From NCBI RefSeq assembly GCF_000331535.1, contig NZ_AMZN01000003.1, positions 18,736 to 82,735 on the forward strand: a stretch of DNA of 64,000 bases, in the 5' to 3' direction. Every line of letters begins with the position of its first letter. The first letter of the stretch is position 1. Positions 52,987 through 62,103 of the stretch are shown here, in pieces. The stretch comes from Fulvivirga imtechensis AK7. GTDB taxonomy: Bacteria > Bacteroidota > Bacteroidia > Cytophagales > Cyclobacteriaceae. The position numbers and the translations under genes are program-made. The notes under the pieces were generated by a model that was given only the letters and a program-made list of their open reading frames with translations, made no database searches and was not told the DNA's origin.

Positions 52987-53699
52987 TAGAGCTCCATTTC
53001 AAATAGATGTGCTATTTTTTCTTTTAATATTTGGCGGACTTCAGCGATATTTTGCTCCTTGCCCAACTCCTGCTGTAGAGAAGTCACGGCCTTGTCATCT
53101 ATTCCACAGGGGACAATATAATTGAAATAATCTAAATTCGTATTAACATTAAAAGCAAATCCATGCATAGTTACCCATCGGCTGGACTTGACACCCATGG
53201 CACATATTTTTCTGGGATTGAGTTGCTTTTCATGATCCAGCCATACACCCGTCAACCCTTCGATACGTCCGGCACTTATACCATATTCTGTGAGCGTTTG
53301 GATAATAGCCTCCTCGAGCAACCTCAGGTATTTATGAATATCGGTAAAAAAATTATCCAGGTCCAGGATAGGGTAGCCAACGATCTGCCCCGGCCCGTGG
53401 TATGTAATATCACCACCACGGTTGATCTTGTAGTAGGTGGCCTGCTTTGCCTTCAACCCCTCGGCATTGATCAGCAGATGCTCTTCTGAGCCACTCTTAC
53501 CAAGCGTGTAAACATGTGGGTGCTCGCAAAATATCAGGTGATTCGGTGTAGCTTCCTGAAACTCTTCAGGCTGTTTTCTGTTGTTGATCTTCATGTTCAA
53601 AATCTGATCAAACAACGTAGTCTGGTAGTCCCATGCTTCCTTATAATCTATCTCTCCAAGATCAAGAAATTGTACCTTTTTATTGATAATTGAGTTCAC
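52983..53699 (-). CDS. lipB: Octanoyl-[ACP]:protein octanoyltransferase (lipoate synthesis)
   Basis: A 238-residue enzyme that moves octanoyl from ACP to lipoyl domains. Motif GGDITYHGPGQIVGYPILDL is diagnostic, with the catalytic Lys in the MGVKSSRWVTMHGFAFNVNT region and catalytic Cys in IVPCGI. First gene of a minus-strand operon with two further genes. The start is at 53699. Confidence 0.95.
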   Translation of the reverse strand: MNSIINKKVQFLDLGEIDYKEAWDYQTTLFDQILNMKINNRKQPEEFQEATPNHLIFCEHPHVYTLGKSGSEEHLLINAEGLKAKQATYYKINRGGDITYHGPGQIVGYPILDLDNFFTDIHKYLRLLEEAIIQTLTEYGISAGRIEGLTGVWLDHEKQLNPRKICAMGVKSSRWVTMHGFAFNVNTNLDYFNYIVPCGIDDKAVTSLQQELGKEQNIAEVRQILKEKIAHLFEMELY

Positions 53700-53818
53700 C
53701 GCTAATAGAATAGAACTTATATTTAACGCTGCAAAGGTAAAGAATTTGTATAAGAAGCATGGGATTCGGAAAATGGAAGAGGAGAATGGTAACGCAAAAA
53801 TTACGAAAAAGTTAACAA

Positions 53819-54208
53819 GTGCCTAAAGATAAGAAAACAAAGACCAGTAGCCGGAAACAAGAGGCCAGTCACCAGAAAACGGGCCGTGAGGGGGAAGCGG
53901 CAGCTTGTGATTTCCTGATCAAGAAGGGCTATGAGATACTGGAAACAAATTATCGCTACAAAAAGTCAGAGATTGACATCATCGCCAAAAAAGAGCAGCT
54001 ATTGGTGTTTATAGAGGTAAAAACAAAAAGTTATTCTTCCTTTGGCTACCCTGAAGAGGCTGTGAACACCAGAAAGGCACAAAAGGTAATTGAAGGGGCG
54101 GAAAATTACATCTATGAACTGAACTGGGAGAAGAATATCCGGTTCGATATTATTGCCATAGACAATTCCACCAATGAGATCCTCCATCTGGAAGATGCCT
54201 TTTACTAA
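53819..54208 (+). CDS. YraN-family (UPF0102) endonuclease-like protein
   Basis: A 129-residue protein beginning with GTG (an in-frame ATG upstream is closed by a stop). Motif TGREGEAAACDFLIKKGYEI, then SEIDIIAKKEQLLVFIEVKT with the Asp, Glu and Lys of a restriction-endonuclease-like site. The family occurs widely beside rnhB or lipB-type genes; the role is unknown. Divergent from lipB. Confidence 0.92.
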   Translation: MPKDKKTKTSSRKQEASHQKTGREGEAAACDFLIKKGYEILETNYRYKKSEIDIIAKKEQLLVFIEVKTKSYSSFGYPEEAVNTRKAQKVIEGAENYIYELNWEKNIRFDIIAIDNSTNEILHLEDAFY

Positions 54209-54225
54209 CCCAATCACTGTGCTAC

Positions 54226-54681
54226 CTAAGCCGCTGTTTCCAGCATAGTCTCCTGAAGCTCTCTTTTGAATGAGTAGCAAAAACTGGAGAAGTTCAGTAG
54301 GTTAGCATGCTGGTCGAGCACTTTCATGATGGTAATGACTGCTGCCAGCGCATCTACCTCCTTGTGAAAAACCCTGTGTCCGCTCTGGCTGTCGAGCGTA
54401 ATCACCTCCTCAGTAAACTCATCTAGGTGCTTCAAAAGGATCCTCTTTTCGGATGGCTCCCACTCAGTGACGTACAATATCTTCAGATAATCAGGAAGCC
54501 TGCTGATAAATTCGGCGGATTCTTTTTTTGTAAGGCTACGTCTGATCGTATGCAACACACGGCTCACCACCAGACCAGCTCTTTTGGTATCAACGATAAA
54601 TAATGCTCTTTTTATCTCTCTGATCAGGCCACAATCCCTCTTGGCCAGCTCTATATAATTGATTTCAAAATTGTTTTCCAT
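54226..54681 (-). CDS. DUF2267-domain protein
   Basis: A 151-residue helical protein. The segment RAGLVVSRVLHTIRRSLTKK followed by ESAEFISRLPDYLKILYV matches DUF2267, a small family of unknown function in stress and regulatory contexts. Two helical repeats of this kind seem present (about 30-70 and 85-130). Convergent with the YraN gene (17 bases between). Confidence 0.78.
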   Translation of the reverse strand: MENNFEINYIELAKRDCGLIREIKRALFIVDTKRAGLVVSRVLHTIRRSLTKKESAEFISRLPDYLKILYVTEWEPSEKRILLKHLDEFTEEVITLDSQSGHRVFHKEVDALAAVITIMKVLDQHANLLNFSSFCYSFKRELQETMLETAA

Positions 54682-54869
54682 TACAAAGTTATTTCTCCAA
54701 CCGAAAATATATTTTAACTACTTTTTCAGAGAGAAGGGAATAACCGTGCCAATATCTTCTGTTTATTAGTACATTGATTTTTTAATGTATTGGGCGATCG
54801 CTACAACGCATATTTAACACTAACTGTAGAAGTTATTCAATAACTGGTGTGGTGGGTTCTGGTCATTGG

Positions 54870-55200
54870 TCCGGTGAATATGAGTCGTGAGTCTTGAGTG
54901 GAAGACGAATCTTCATCCAAAACATGCGAACACTCTCCTCCCGGGAAGAGATTCAATGCTCTTAAGTTAAGGACTGGCTTCAATAACAGGAGTTGTCATG
55001 CCGACTTTGGAGGCATCTTACTAAGCCGTTTCGTCTATGCTTCTTAGTAAGTTCCCTCTTTCATCGGGATGGCGCCTTAACTTAAGAGCATTGGGAGGAG
55101 ATACAGAGGTGGGTAAGTGGGGTTACCCCTCTGTTCTTCGGACATCTGCCCAGGTCGGGGAGACTTTAGGGATGAGGTTCGGTGCTTCAGTTTGTCCACC
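54870..55200. repeat. Dispersed repeat family C with nested 140-bp element
   Basis: In the 778-base gap 54682-55459. The outer parts match 22925-23090. Between them, 54954-55093 is bounded by perfect 19-base inverted repeats, CAATGCTCTTAAGTTAAGG (54954-54972) and CCTTAACTTAAGAGCATTG (55075-55093). This inner element is absent from the 22.9 kb copy. Part of its sequence recurs at about 3396-3460. A candidate promoter for 55460 (TAACTTTG 55365-55372; TATATTTG 55376-55383) lies near the right end of the gap. Confidence 0.8.
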
Positions 55201-55459
55201 TCCGGCCTTTGGCCACCTCCGCCAGCGGAGGACAGTTCTAATAAGGTTCACGATAATTTGATTTAGCCATGAATCTGGGTTAGCACCTTCTTTCGGCTTC
55301 AGTTTTATGACTTACTCAATAAAAAATATATTTTCAATGCAATTAACATGAATAAATATTAGCTTAACTTTGTATTATATTTGCATTGGTCTCAGTGCCC
55401 ACTCTTGCGGCCTAATGCGGACTTTAAACGATAAGTACAAAAACTCAGCTAAGAAACGA

Positions 55460-56335
55460 ATGATCAGGAACAGTTATTGGTGGATTTTCTTTTGTATAGT
55501 GGCCTGTGGGGCGAGCTCCGACAAGGTAGGGGGCTCTGCTAAATTTCATGCAGCAGAGTTGAGGGGGGAGGTAGAAAACCCATTGATCAACGAGGCTTCG
55601 GGACTGGTGGAAGGATACAATAACCCCGGGTATCTGTGGACGCATAATGACAGTGGAGACGAGGCCAGGATCTTCCTTTTAGATGAATTTGGCAGAGACA
55701 ATGGCATCTTTACCCTCAAAGGAATAGCCAACCGCGACTGGGAAGACATCTCCAGCGGACCGGGACCGGAAGAGGGTGCGAACTACCTGTATATTGCCGA
55801 AATGGGCGACAACCTTGCCGTTCACGATTATAAATATATATACCGCTTTATCGAGCCTCGTGCTGATGACCCGCGTGTGATCGAGCGTTTTGATACCCTT
55901 ACTTTTCAATATCCTGATGGCAAAAGAGATGCCGAATGCCTGATGGTGGACCCGCTGACCGGGGACATCTACATCATATCTAAGCGGGAAGCACAGGTGG
56001 GAGTGTACAAAGCGCCATTCCCGCAGCCTGTGAAAGATACCATTATACTTGAAAAACTGGGAAATATACCGTATCATAACGTGGTTGGAGGAGATATTTC
56101 GTCAGATGGTCGGGAAATCCTTGTAAAAACCTATGACAAAGTGCTTTATTGGGAACGTGATCTTTCCCTTAGCCTGATGGAAACACTCCGGACAGCACCC
56201 TTGGAAATACCATATATTGTGGAGCCTCAGGGTGAAGCCATTGCCTGGAAAAAAGACGGCAGCGGGTTCTTTACCTTGAGTGAAGAAAGGGATAGTATTG
56301 AGGCAATTCTCTACTTTTATCCTAAAAACCTGTGA
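55460..56335 (+). CDS. Lipoprotein with beta-propeller-like domain
   Basis: A 291-residue protein (ATG 55460) with a lipoprotein signal, MIRNSYWWIFFCIVAC. The mature part has the repeated strand pattern of a propeller: WTHNDSGDEARIFLLDEFGR, FTLKGIANRDWEDISSGPGP, NYLYIAEMGDNLAVHDYKYI, GDISSDGREILVKTYDKVLY. This is like esterase/SdiA-regulated-type or TolB-like periplasmic propellers; the function is not known. In-frame upstream ATG gives no signal. Confidence 0.75.
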   Translation: MIRNSYWWIFFCIVACGASSDKVGGSAKFHAAELRGEVENPLINEASGLVEGYNNPGYLWTHNDSGDEARIFLLDEFGRDNGIFTLKGIANRDWEDISSGPGPEEGANYLYIAEMGDNLAVHDYKYIYRFIEPRADDPRVIERFDTLTFQYPDGKRDAECLMVDPLTGDIYIISKREAQVGVYKAPFPQPVKDTIILEKLGNIPYHNVVGGDISSDGREILVKTYDKVLYWERDLSLSLMETLRTAPLEIPYIVEPQGEAIAWKKDGSGFFTLSEERDSIEAILYFYPKNL

Positions 56336-56671
56336 TGGTCAACGAAATAAGCATGACAGGTTTTTGGCCAAAAGTGACTTTTTAGTACGTAAAACTTACA
56401 TATTCGACTAAAGATTACAAGATTTTCAATGGTAAAAACCTGATAAAAAGCAGCTTTTTACGATGAGGAATTTTTCAAAAACAGCGCTGAAGCGCTCCAC
56501 AAGCACATCCGCATATTGCGCCAGTCCCACCTAATTGACGTTAGAATACACAAGTTATTTTTAACCCTGACAGGTGTCAAAAAATAGCAAACACTACCTG
56601 TTTTGCTGTGTTATTAATGTATAATTTTCGCTCTATAATACTGATTTTTAAACACTTAAATTTATATTACT
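56336..56671. other. Gap before small lipoprotein gene
   Basis: No gene or repeat family member recognised. It contains the promoter region of 56672. Confidence 0.45.
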
Positions 56672-56839
56672 ATGAAAAAGGTTTTAGCATACTTTTTTGC
56701 CCTTATGATGATGGCCGCTGTTTCGTCTTGCACTGATCCTAACGCTGATGAACTATATGATTTGAAAAAGACCAATAATACCGGAGGAAATGGTGAAGTG
56801 GGAGCTGATGATAAGGATAACGATGCCCCAGGTAATTAA
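56672..56839 (+). CDS. Small lipoprotein
   Basis: A 55-residue gene below normal calling length. Lipoprotein signal MKKVLAYFFALMMMAAVSSC (Cys20), followed by an acidic, Gly/Asn/Asp-rich tail (GGNGEVGADDKDNDAPGN) without structure. A terminator follows at 56876. Small lipoproteins of this design are common in Cytophagales and unassigned. The TPR protein gene comes next on the same strand. Confidence 0.7.
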   Translation: MKKVLAYFFALMMMAAVSSCTDPNADELYDLKKTNNTGGNGEVGADDKDNDAPGN

Positions 56840-56875
56840 GATTGCCTGGCAAGTATATATGTAAGTTTTTGACGT

Positions 56876-56910
56876 AAAAGGTCCGCAATTAAGTCGGGCC
56901 TTTTTCTTTT
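56876..56910 (+). terminator. Terminator after small lipoprotein gene
   Basis: Stem AAAAGGTCCG with CGGGCCTTTTT (one mismatch) followed by CTTTT. It separates the small lipoprotein from the TPR gene, which must have its own promoter or depend on readthrough. Confidence 0.75.
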
Positions 56911-56946
56911 ATTTACATACCCATACTATATGAAGAGAATTTTGAT

Positions 56947-58176
56947 ATGAACAAGTTATTGGTAATCATCCTGCTTACCACCCCCCTCGTGTGCTTTGGT
57001 CAATCGGACCTGCAAGCCCTATATGATTCGGCCCGGGTAAATTGTGATATTGAATTGGCCAAGCAAGTTAATGAGTTGGCCAAAAGAGAGAAAAATAGTC
57101 GTGTTGAAGCAAACAGCCTTTTTTTGATAGCGCTTTGTCAGAAAAGAAATGATAATCTATATGAGGCGGTATTAAACTACATGAGTGCCCTGAAAATATA
57201 TAGAAAAGAGGAGCACATAAAAGAGGTTGCAGATATTCTTGAAAACCTTGGCAATATTTATAATCTGAGTGGGTATAAGGATATGGCTATGGAATACTAC
57301 TCAGAAGCGCTTACTCTCCGCCACCAACTTGAAGATTCTGCTGACATCGCAAAAGCTCATAATTATCTAGCTAATGCATACCTTGACATAAAGGATTTTG
57401 ATAATGCCGCAAAACATTGTGAATTGGCACTCGACATTGCTCAAAAAGTCAATGCAAAGGAGATGTTGACAAGCATCTATGATACAAAAGGCATCGTTCA
57501 CAGGAATAAAGGAGAATTTGACCTTGCATTGGCATCATATCAACAATCTTTGAACCATGCAACAAAAAAAGCAGACATAGCAAGGATACATAACAACCGG
57601 GGCTATGCCCTTTGGCAAATGGGGGATTTAAAGGGAGGTCAACAAGATTTTAATGCTGTGTTGCATATGATTTCTAACGATCCTAATAACAGTACCGCTG
57701 CTTTTGCATTGGGAAACCTAGCAGCCACCTATGAAAGCTATAGACCCGACTCTGCTAAGATATTTTATAAAGAAAGCCTAAAGTATTTTAATAAGCATCA
57801 GCTAATTCAAAGCACTCCTTACTTTAACTCTGTTAAAGCCTTAAAGGACATTGCTAAAACCGAAGGCAATTTGGACGAATATGTATACTACAGTGATAAA
57901 ATTGACCAACTGACAGAACAGCTATTGGCAGTTCGTTCAGACCTCAAAAACCTCTACCAGCAATACCAAGTGGAAGCTGCGACCTACAAATACGATAGCC
58001 ACCAAAAAGCCCAGGCCCTGGAAAGGCAGCTCATCATCGACAGGTACATTACTATAGCGCTCGTAGTGCTCGTACTCGTAATGGCCGTTATGATGGTGAT
58101 GCTCTACAGAAAGAACAGGAAGATCACTTTTGCACAAGAAACTGCCAGGAAGATCTATCAGGTGATTAATTCTTAG
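56947..58176 (+). CDS. TPR protein with C-terminal membrane anchor
   Basis: A 409-residue protein with signal peptide (MNKLLVIILLTTPLVCFGQ), about seven tetratricopeptide repeats (about residues 60-330; YNLSGYKDMAMEYYSEALTL is one), a coiled coil (about 330-365), a transmembrane helix (about 371-391) and a short cytoplasmic end (KNRKITFAQETARKIYQVIN). This is the sensor part of TPR-type histidine kinases and LuxR-type regulators of Bacteroidota, but the kinase or DNA-binding part is missing. Possibly truncated, or a sensor that works with a separate partner. Confidence 0.85.
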   Translation: MNKLLVIILLTTPLVCFGQSDLQALYDSARVNCDIELAKQVNELAKREKNSRVEANSLFLIALCQKRNDNLYEAVLNYMSALKIYRKEEHIKEVADILENLGNIYNLSGYKDMAMEYYSEALTLRHQLEDSADIAKAHNYLANAYLDIKDFDNAAKHCELALDIAQKVNAKEMLTSIYDTKGIVHRNKGEFDLALASYQQSLNHATKKADIARIHNNRGYALWQMGDLKGGQQDFNAVLHMISNDPNNSTAAFALGNLAATYESYRPDSAKIFYKESLKYFNKHQLIQSTPYFNSVKALKDIAKTEGNLDEYVYYSDKIDQLTEQLLAVRSDLKNLYQQYQVEAATYKYDSHQKAQALERQLIIDRYITIALVVLVLVMAVMMVMLYRKNRKITFAQETARKIYQVINS

Positions 58177-58202
58177 GAGGTTAATATCCGATATCGTTAT
58201 TG

Positions 58203-58260
58203 CTCGAGCGCGTTTGTAACGCGTTCGCACCCTGCTCAAGTCACAACTTCGCCTTACCCT
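58203..58260. repeat. Hairpin repeat family D, copy 1
   Basis: CGAGCGCGTTTGTAACGCGTTCG hairpin followed by CACCCTGCTCAAGTCACAAC. Related copies are at 59441-59540 and 61808-61925; an inverted partial copy at about 59617-59645. Confidence 0.75.
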
Positions 58261-58377
58261 TCTTCCTCCATTTTTGAGGTCTCGGTTCCCTGTTAATAAA
58301 TTTAAACTGATGCTTCCAGTCTATCAACGGGCGCTTTTTTAGCCTGGAACATTTATCAAGCCTTTGTGTAACGCTCG

Positions 58378-59367
58378 TTAAAGAAGATATCTATCATACA
58401 ATTGCACGCTCATCTTCATATAGTCAAGCCGGTTGCTCCATCTTTCCATATCGCAAACAAGCTGCTTTCGGGTATAGGCAGCGGGTGTGAAGTCTCCGCC
58501 ACTTCCCTCCTGGCAGCCCTTTAATTGTTCAAGGCATACTTTTCCCAAAGCTCCCATGACCAATAGTTTGCCTACTGTCTTCCTGATATGCTTTTTTTCA
58601 TAGGCCAGTGATGAGAAATGCTGCACAATTTCCTCCAGGCAGTGGTCATAATTCTGTTGCAGCGGTGCTATATCCGAGGTATTGGTAAAGCAGGTTTGCT
58701 GTCCATTTTGTACATCTTTATACACGTCAAACATGTCGTTCGTGAGTTGGATAAGTTCACCAAAAGCTTCAACCGCTTCTCTTTCACCCGTTTTGAGCGC
58801 GTGATCTAGCATCAACCGGAATAGCAAAGTCCAAAGACTGCCTTTGTTACAGGTGATCCGGAATAATGCTTCAGCGCCAAGCCCGGAGTCGCCAAGCTGC
58901 TGCAGACTGTCATCCTGAGAAAGTAGCGCTTCGCTGAAAGTGCCGGCAAATAGCTCCTGTTTGTTCTCTTTCCTGATATGGTTGTACAAGTAAGCTGCCA
59001 GCCGGAACTGCCGGGGGTGCCCATCGCCCTCCTGATCAAGTTGTTCCAGGATCTGTGCTGACGAGAGCTGGTAGTTGTCAGTCAGGTCATCCAGCAGGGG
59101 GGTTAAAAGGCTTAGATATAGCGTGTTCTCTATTTCTTTTCCAGTCATTTTCCGGCCTCTGAGCGTTGCAAGGCAGTCATTCACATAGAGCCCTACATAG
59201 CTATAAAGATCTATTCTTTTCTGCTGATGAGGGGTAAACTGTTGCTGATCCAGGCCTGGCCGTCCTACCAGTTCATTCATCACTTTCTCTCCATATTTTC
59301 TCCTGATTTGATAAAAATGGTAGAGGTAGCTTATGTAAGCCCCAACAAACCGAAAGTACTGCCTCAT
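58378..59367 (-). CDS. Isolated class I isoprenoid-synthase-like protein
   Basis: A 329-residue helical protein. LLTPLLDDLTDNYQL contains DDxxD, and ELIQLTNDMFDVYKDVQNGQ contains NDxxD...D, the two metal-binding motifs of class I terpene/isoprenoid synthases in about the expected spacing (112 residues or so). The rest is unlike the trans-polyprenyl synthase at 48441. It could be a terpene cyclase of the squalene/phytoene or small-terpene type; no terpene cluster surrounds it. Monocistronic, between family D repeats. Confidence 0.65.
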   Translation of the reverse strand: MRQYFRFVGAYISYLYHFYQIRRKYGEKVMNELVGRPGLDQQQFTPHQQKRIDLYSYVGLYVNDCLATLRGRKMTGKEIENTLYLSLLTPLLDDLTDNYQLSSAQILEQLDQEGDGHPRQFRLAAYLYNHIRKENKQELFAGTFSEALLSQDDSLQQLGDSGLGAEALFRITCNKGSLWTLLFRLMLDHALKTGEREAVEAFGELIQLTNDMFDVYKDVQNGQQTCFTNTSDIAPLQQNYDHCLEEIVQHFSSLAYEKKHIRKTVGKLLVMGALGKVCLEQLKGCQEGSGGDFTPAAYTRKQLVCDMERWSNRLDYMKMSVQLYDRYLL

Positions 59368-59440
59368 ATTTTTTTAGCCATCAACATTAAATTGGATAGT
59401 CAAGACAGGTACTATTGCTTGATATTTACCTTTGCTTAAC

Positions 59441-59645
59441 GTTCGAGCGCGTTTGCAACGCGTTCGCCCCTCGCTCAAGGCGCAACTTCGTCTTACCTTT
59501 TCGCCCGCTTAATTCCTGACTGAACTATACTGTAATTTATCAACTTTCCGAATAAATAAAGTACTCAGATTACCAATGTCACCAATTAGACGGGCACGAT
59601 CATTCAATTTTTAGTAGTCGGACGCGTTGCAAACGCGCCCGAGCG
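59441..59645. repeat. Hairpin repeat family D, copies 2 and partial 3
   Basis: In the 455-base gap 59368-59822. At 59441-59540: CGAGCGCGTTTGCAACGCGTTCG, then CTCAAGGCGCAACTTCGTCT and TTAATTCCTGACTGAACTAT. At about 59617-59645 the hairpin recurs in the other direction (GGACGCGTTGCAAACGCGCCC). A short match to family B (CAAAATCAACTGAAA) is at about 59745. Confidence 0.75.
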
Positions 59646-59822
59646 GTGGTATGTGTGGCATTGAAATTCTTACGGCCTCCGCTAAAGGCTTCGGCCGCCA
59701 GCGGAACGCCATTTTCTCAAGGCCGATCAATAGTTATGTCATTATTCTCAAAATCAACTGAAACTAAAGAGCATTGCGGGGCTGAACGGGTTATTAACGG
59801 TTCGAGCTTCTTTCTTAAAACT

Positions 59823-60887
59823 TCATTTTTTCCTATTGATGTCCTTTTTGTAATTCTTCATCATTTTTCCGAATTCTTTATCTCTTTTCCGTCTTTCAGC
59901 AACCGAAGACTCAAAATGAGCTTTCTCTCTTTCTAATTTCAGGTAATTTTCATACGAAGCGTGGTCTAATTCTCCCTTTTCAACAGCTTCAATAACAGCG
60001 CAACCTATCTCATTGGTGTGGGTACAATCTTTGAACTTACAGTTCTGAGAAAGTCTGCCAATCACATCAAATGTCATTTCTAATCCGCTTGTTGGATCGG
60101 CAATACCTACTTCCCTCATTCCCGGATTATCAATCAATATTCCCCCATTTTCAAGAATAACTAATTCCCTGTGGCTTGTAACGTGTTTCCCCTTCTTTGT
60201 ACTCTGGCTGATGGTACCTGTTTGCATGACAGGTTTGCCGGAAAGATTATTTAATAGAGTGGATTTTCCAACACCTGAAGAGCCCAGCATGCAATATGTT
60301 TTTCCCTTTTCAATAACCGCCTTTATTTTGTCGTATCCATCCTGAGATTCGTTACTAATGGCAATAACCGGAACATTCTTAATTCGAGTTTTTATCTTCT
60401 CCAATATCTCCAGCGTCTGATGTTCATCAATTAAATCTATCTTGGTGAGCACTATAATCGGGTCAACCTTTGATGCATTACAAATGGTCAGATACCTTTC
60501 AAGCCTGTTCATATTGAAATCCCTGTCAACGGCTTGCACCAATAACGCGTAATCAATATTTGTTGCTATGATTTGTATCTCTCCGAATTTACCAACGTCC
60601 TGTCTGGAAATAGCAGAGGATCTCGGTAATATGCTGTGAATGATGCAAAAATCCGAATCATAAATGGTTATGGCCACCCAGTCGCCAACGGCTGGAAAAT
60701 CTTCACGGCTTTTTGATGAAAATCGTAAATGCCCTGTTATCTCGGCTTCAAATTCTCCCTTGTCATTCTTTACAACATACCTTTCCTTGTGTTCCGATAT
60801 CACTCTTCCAATGTCAAACGCTTTAAGGTTATTCTCATTCCTTAATTTTTCAAGTTGATCATTATATCCTAAATCTTCCAGTGTCAT
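59823..60887 (-). CDS. rsgA: Ribosome small subunit-dependent GTPase A
   Basis: A 354-residue circularly permuted GTPase that acts in 30S subunit maturation. OB-fold start (about 25-105), GTPase motifs in permuted order: NKxD-like VLTKIDLIDE first, then P-loop GSSGVGKSTLLNNL and DNPGMREVG (G3). Zinc-binding C-terminal domain with CKFKDCTHTNEIGCAV. Length is normal. Confidence 0.95.
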   Translation of the reverse strand: MTLEDLGYNDQLEKLRNENNLKAFDIGRVISEHKERYVVKNDKGEFEAEITGHLRFSSKSREDFPAVGDWVAITIYDSDFCIIHSILPRSSAISRQDVGKFGEIQIIATNIDYALLVQAVDRDFNMNRLERYLTICNASKVDPIIVLTKIDLIDEHQTLEILEKIKTRIKNVPVIAISNESQDGYDKIKAVIEKGKTYCMLGSSGVGKSTLLNNLSGKPVMQTGTISQSTKKGKHVTSHRELVILENGGILIDNPGMREVGIADPTSGLEMTFDVIGRLSQNCKFKDCTHTNEIGCAVIEAVEKGELDHASYENYLKLEREKAHFESSVAERRKRDKEFGKMMKNYKKDINRKK

Positions 60888-60908
60888 TTCAGTATAGTGT
60901 TAGTGTCT

Positions 60909-61763
60909 TTAACTTGTTTTTTGCGAGGCATGTGATCTGCTGATGATAAAAATCAGCGCTATGATCACGCATAAGACTATCCCTAGCGTTAGATTCCATA
61001 CAAAGGCAATTTCCCCGGACGAAGATGGTTGGAATATTATCGTGCCGGCAGAAAGAAAAGCGTGCATCAGCATGATGACAGGGAGGCTGCCGGTCCGGTC
61101 ATAAACCCATACCAACAGTACCCTGTAGGCTGGTAATGCCAGCAGATAAAAAGCCAGGAAGCTCGCCACGAACATTATTTTGGAATCCTCGCCTGCCAAA
61201 TAATTACTGGCCCAAAATGCGATCATAAAATGCCATATTCCCCAAAGAACTCCCACTATGAGTCCTGTGGTTATAATGCTGTATCTCTTGCGTAGCCGGG
61301 GTACTGCAAAACCAGTCCAACCGGTTTCCTCCAGCAGTCCTCCACCGATCAATCCCCAGCCGACACCGAAGATCACCGAGCCAATCTTGTCTTCCGCTGT
61401 GATAATACCCGGAAGAAAGTCCTGATTGAAGAGCGAAAGCCCCAATAATACGGCAACAACAATAACAGGCCCGGTCAAAATGGCAATCGCATACCAGCGT
61501 CCTGCAGTTCGCCAATGAAGATACTTTGAAAATAGGTGCTGAAGGCCCTCCTTACCATCCACCAGAAAATTCATCAGGATACCGGAAATGAAGGGTCCGG
61601 CAAACATGATCAGGAGTGCAGGTATAAATAGCTTTTCACCTTGTTCTTTAGTACCGGGTATGTTGCCAGGTCCACCGATAAGCAAGAGTATACCTCCCCA
61701 TGAAATGGCGAATACTAAAATATAGTAGCACAAAACCGGGTGTTGTTGGATAAACTTTTTCAT
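60909..61763 (-). CDS. CPBP-family intramembrane metalloprotease
   Basis: A 284-residue membrane protein with about eight hydrophobic segments. CPBP (CAAX prenyl protease-like) motifs: LLEETGWTGFAVPRLRKR (EE pair and R), then VLWGIWHFMIAF (His), then a later N/D motif. The family includes bacteriocin-self-immunity and prenyl-protein proteases; the actual role is unknown. Gap to rsgA 21 bases, possibly one transcript. Confidence 0.85.
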   Translation of the reverse strand: MKKFIQQHPVLCYYILVFAISWGGILLLIGGPGNIPGTKEQGEKLFIPALLIMFAGPFISGILMNFLVDGKEGLQHLFSKYLHWRTAGRWYAIAILTGPVIVVAVLLGLSLFNQDFLPGIITAEDKIGSVIFGVGWGLIGGGLLEETGWTGFAVPRLRKRYSIITTGLIVGVLWGIWHFMIAFWASNYLAGEDSKIMFVASFLAFYLLALPAYRVLLVWVYDRTGSLPVIMLMHAFLSAGTIIFQPSSSGEIAFVWNLTLGIVLCVIIALIFIISRSHASQKTS

Positions 61764-61807
61764 GGTGTTTATACTTTAAAAACACACCAAATGCCATTTC
61801 TTTTAAT

Positions 61808-61925
61808 CGTGTTCGAGCGGGTTTGACCGCGTTCGCACCCGGCTCAAGGTAACAACTTCGCCTTACCTTTTTTGGCTGCTTAGTTCCTGGCTGAACTATA
61901 CCTTAATTTAGTCAACTTTTGAGAT
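61808..61925. repeat. Hairpin repeat family D, copy 4
   Basis: In the 340-base gap 61764-62103. CGAGCGGGTTTGACCGCGTTCG hairpin, then CTCAAGGTAACAACTTCGCC and TTCCTGGCTGAACTATACC, closely matching 59441-59540. The rest of the gap has no recognised gene. Confidence 0.78.
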
Positions 61926-62103
61926 AAAAAGCAGAATAGCGGGGTTACAAATTAGAGATTGGCGGCGGCATTTGGTTTTTCTTTTCGGGTAGGGAGGCAA
62001 TAGGGTGGAAGGAGAATGGAAGGTTTGTTAACTTTTGGGCAACGCAGGGGACTATGTTCGGCCCTACAGGCTACACATGTGTGCTTAGTTTTGGCACCCT
62101 TTT

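Noticed and set aside
56336..56671. Possible riboswitch or small RNA before the small lipoprotein
   Set aside because: No conserved core or strong fold could be seen by eye.
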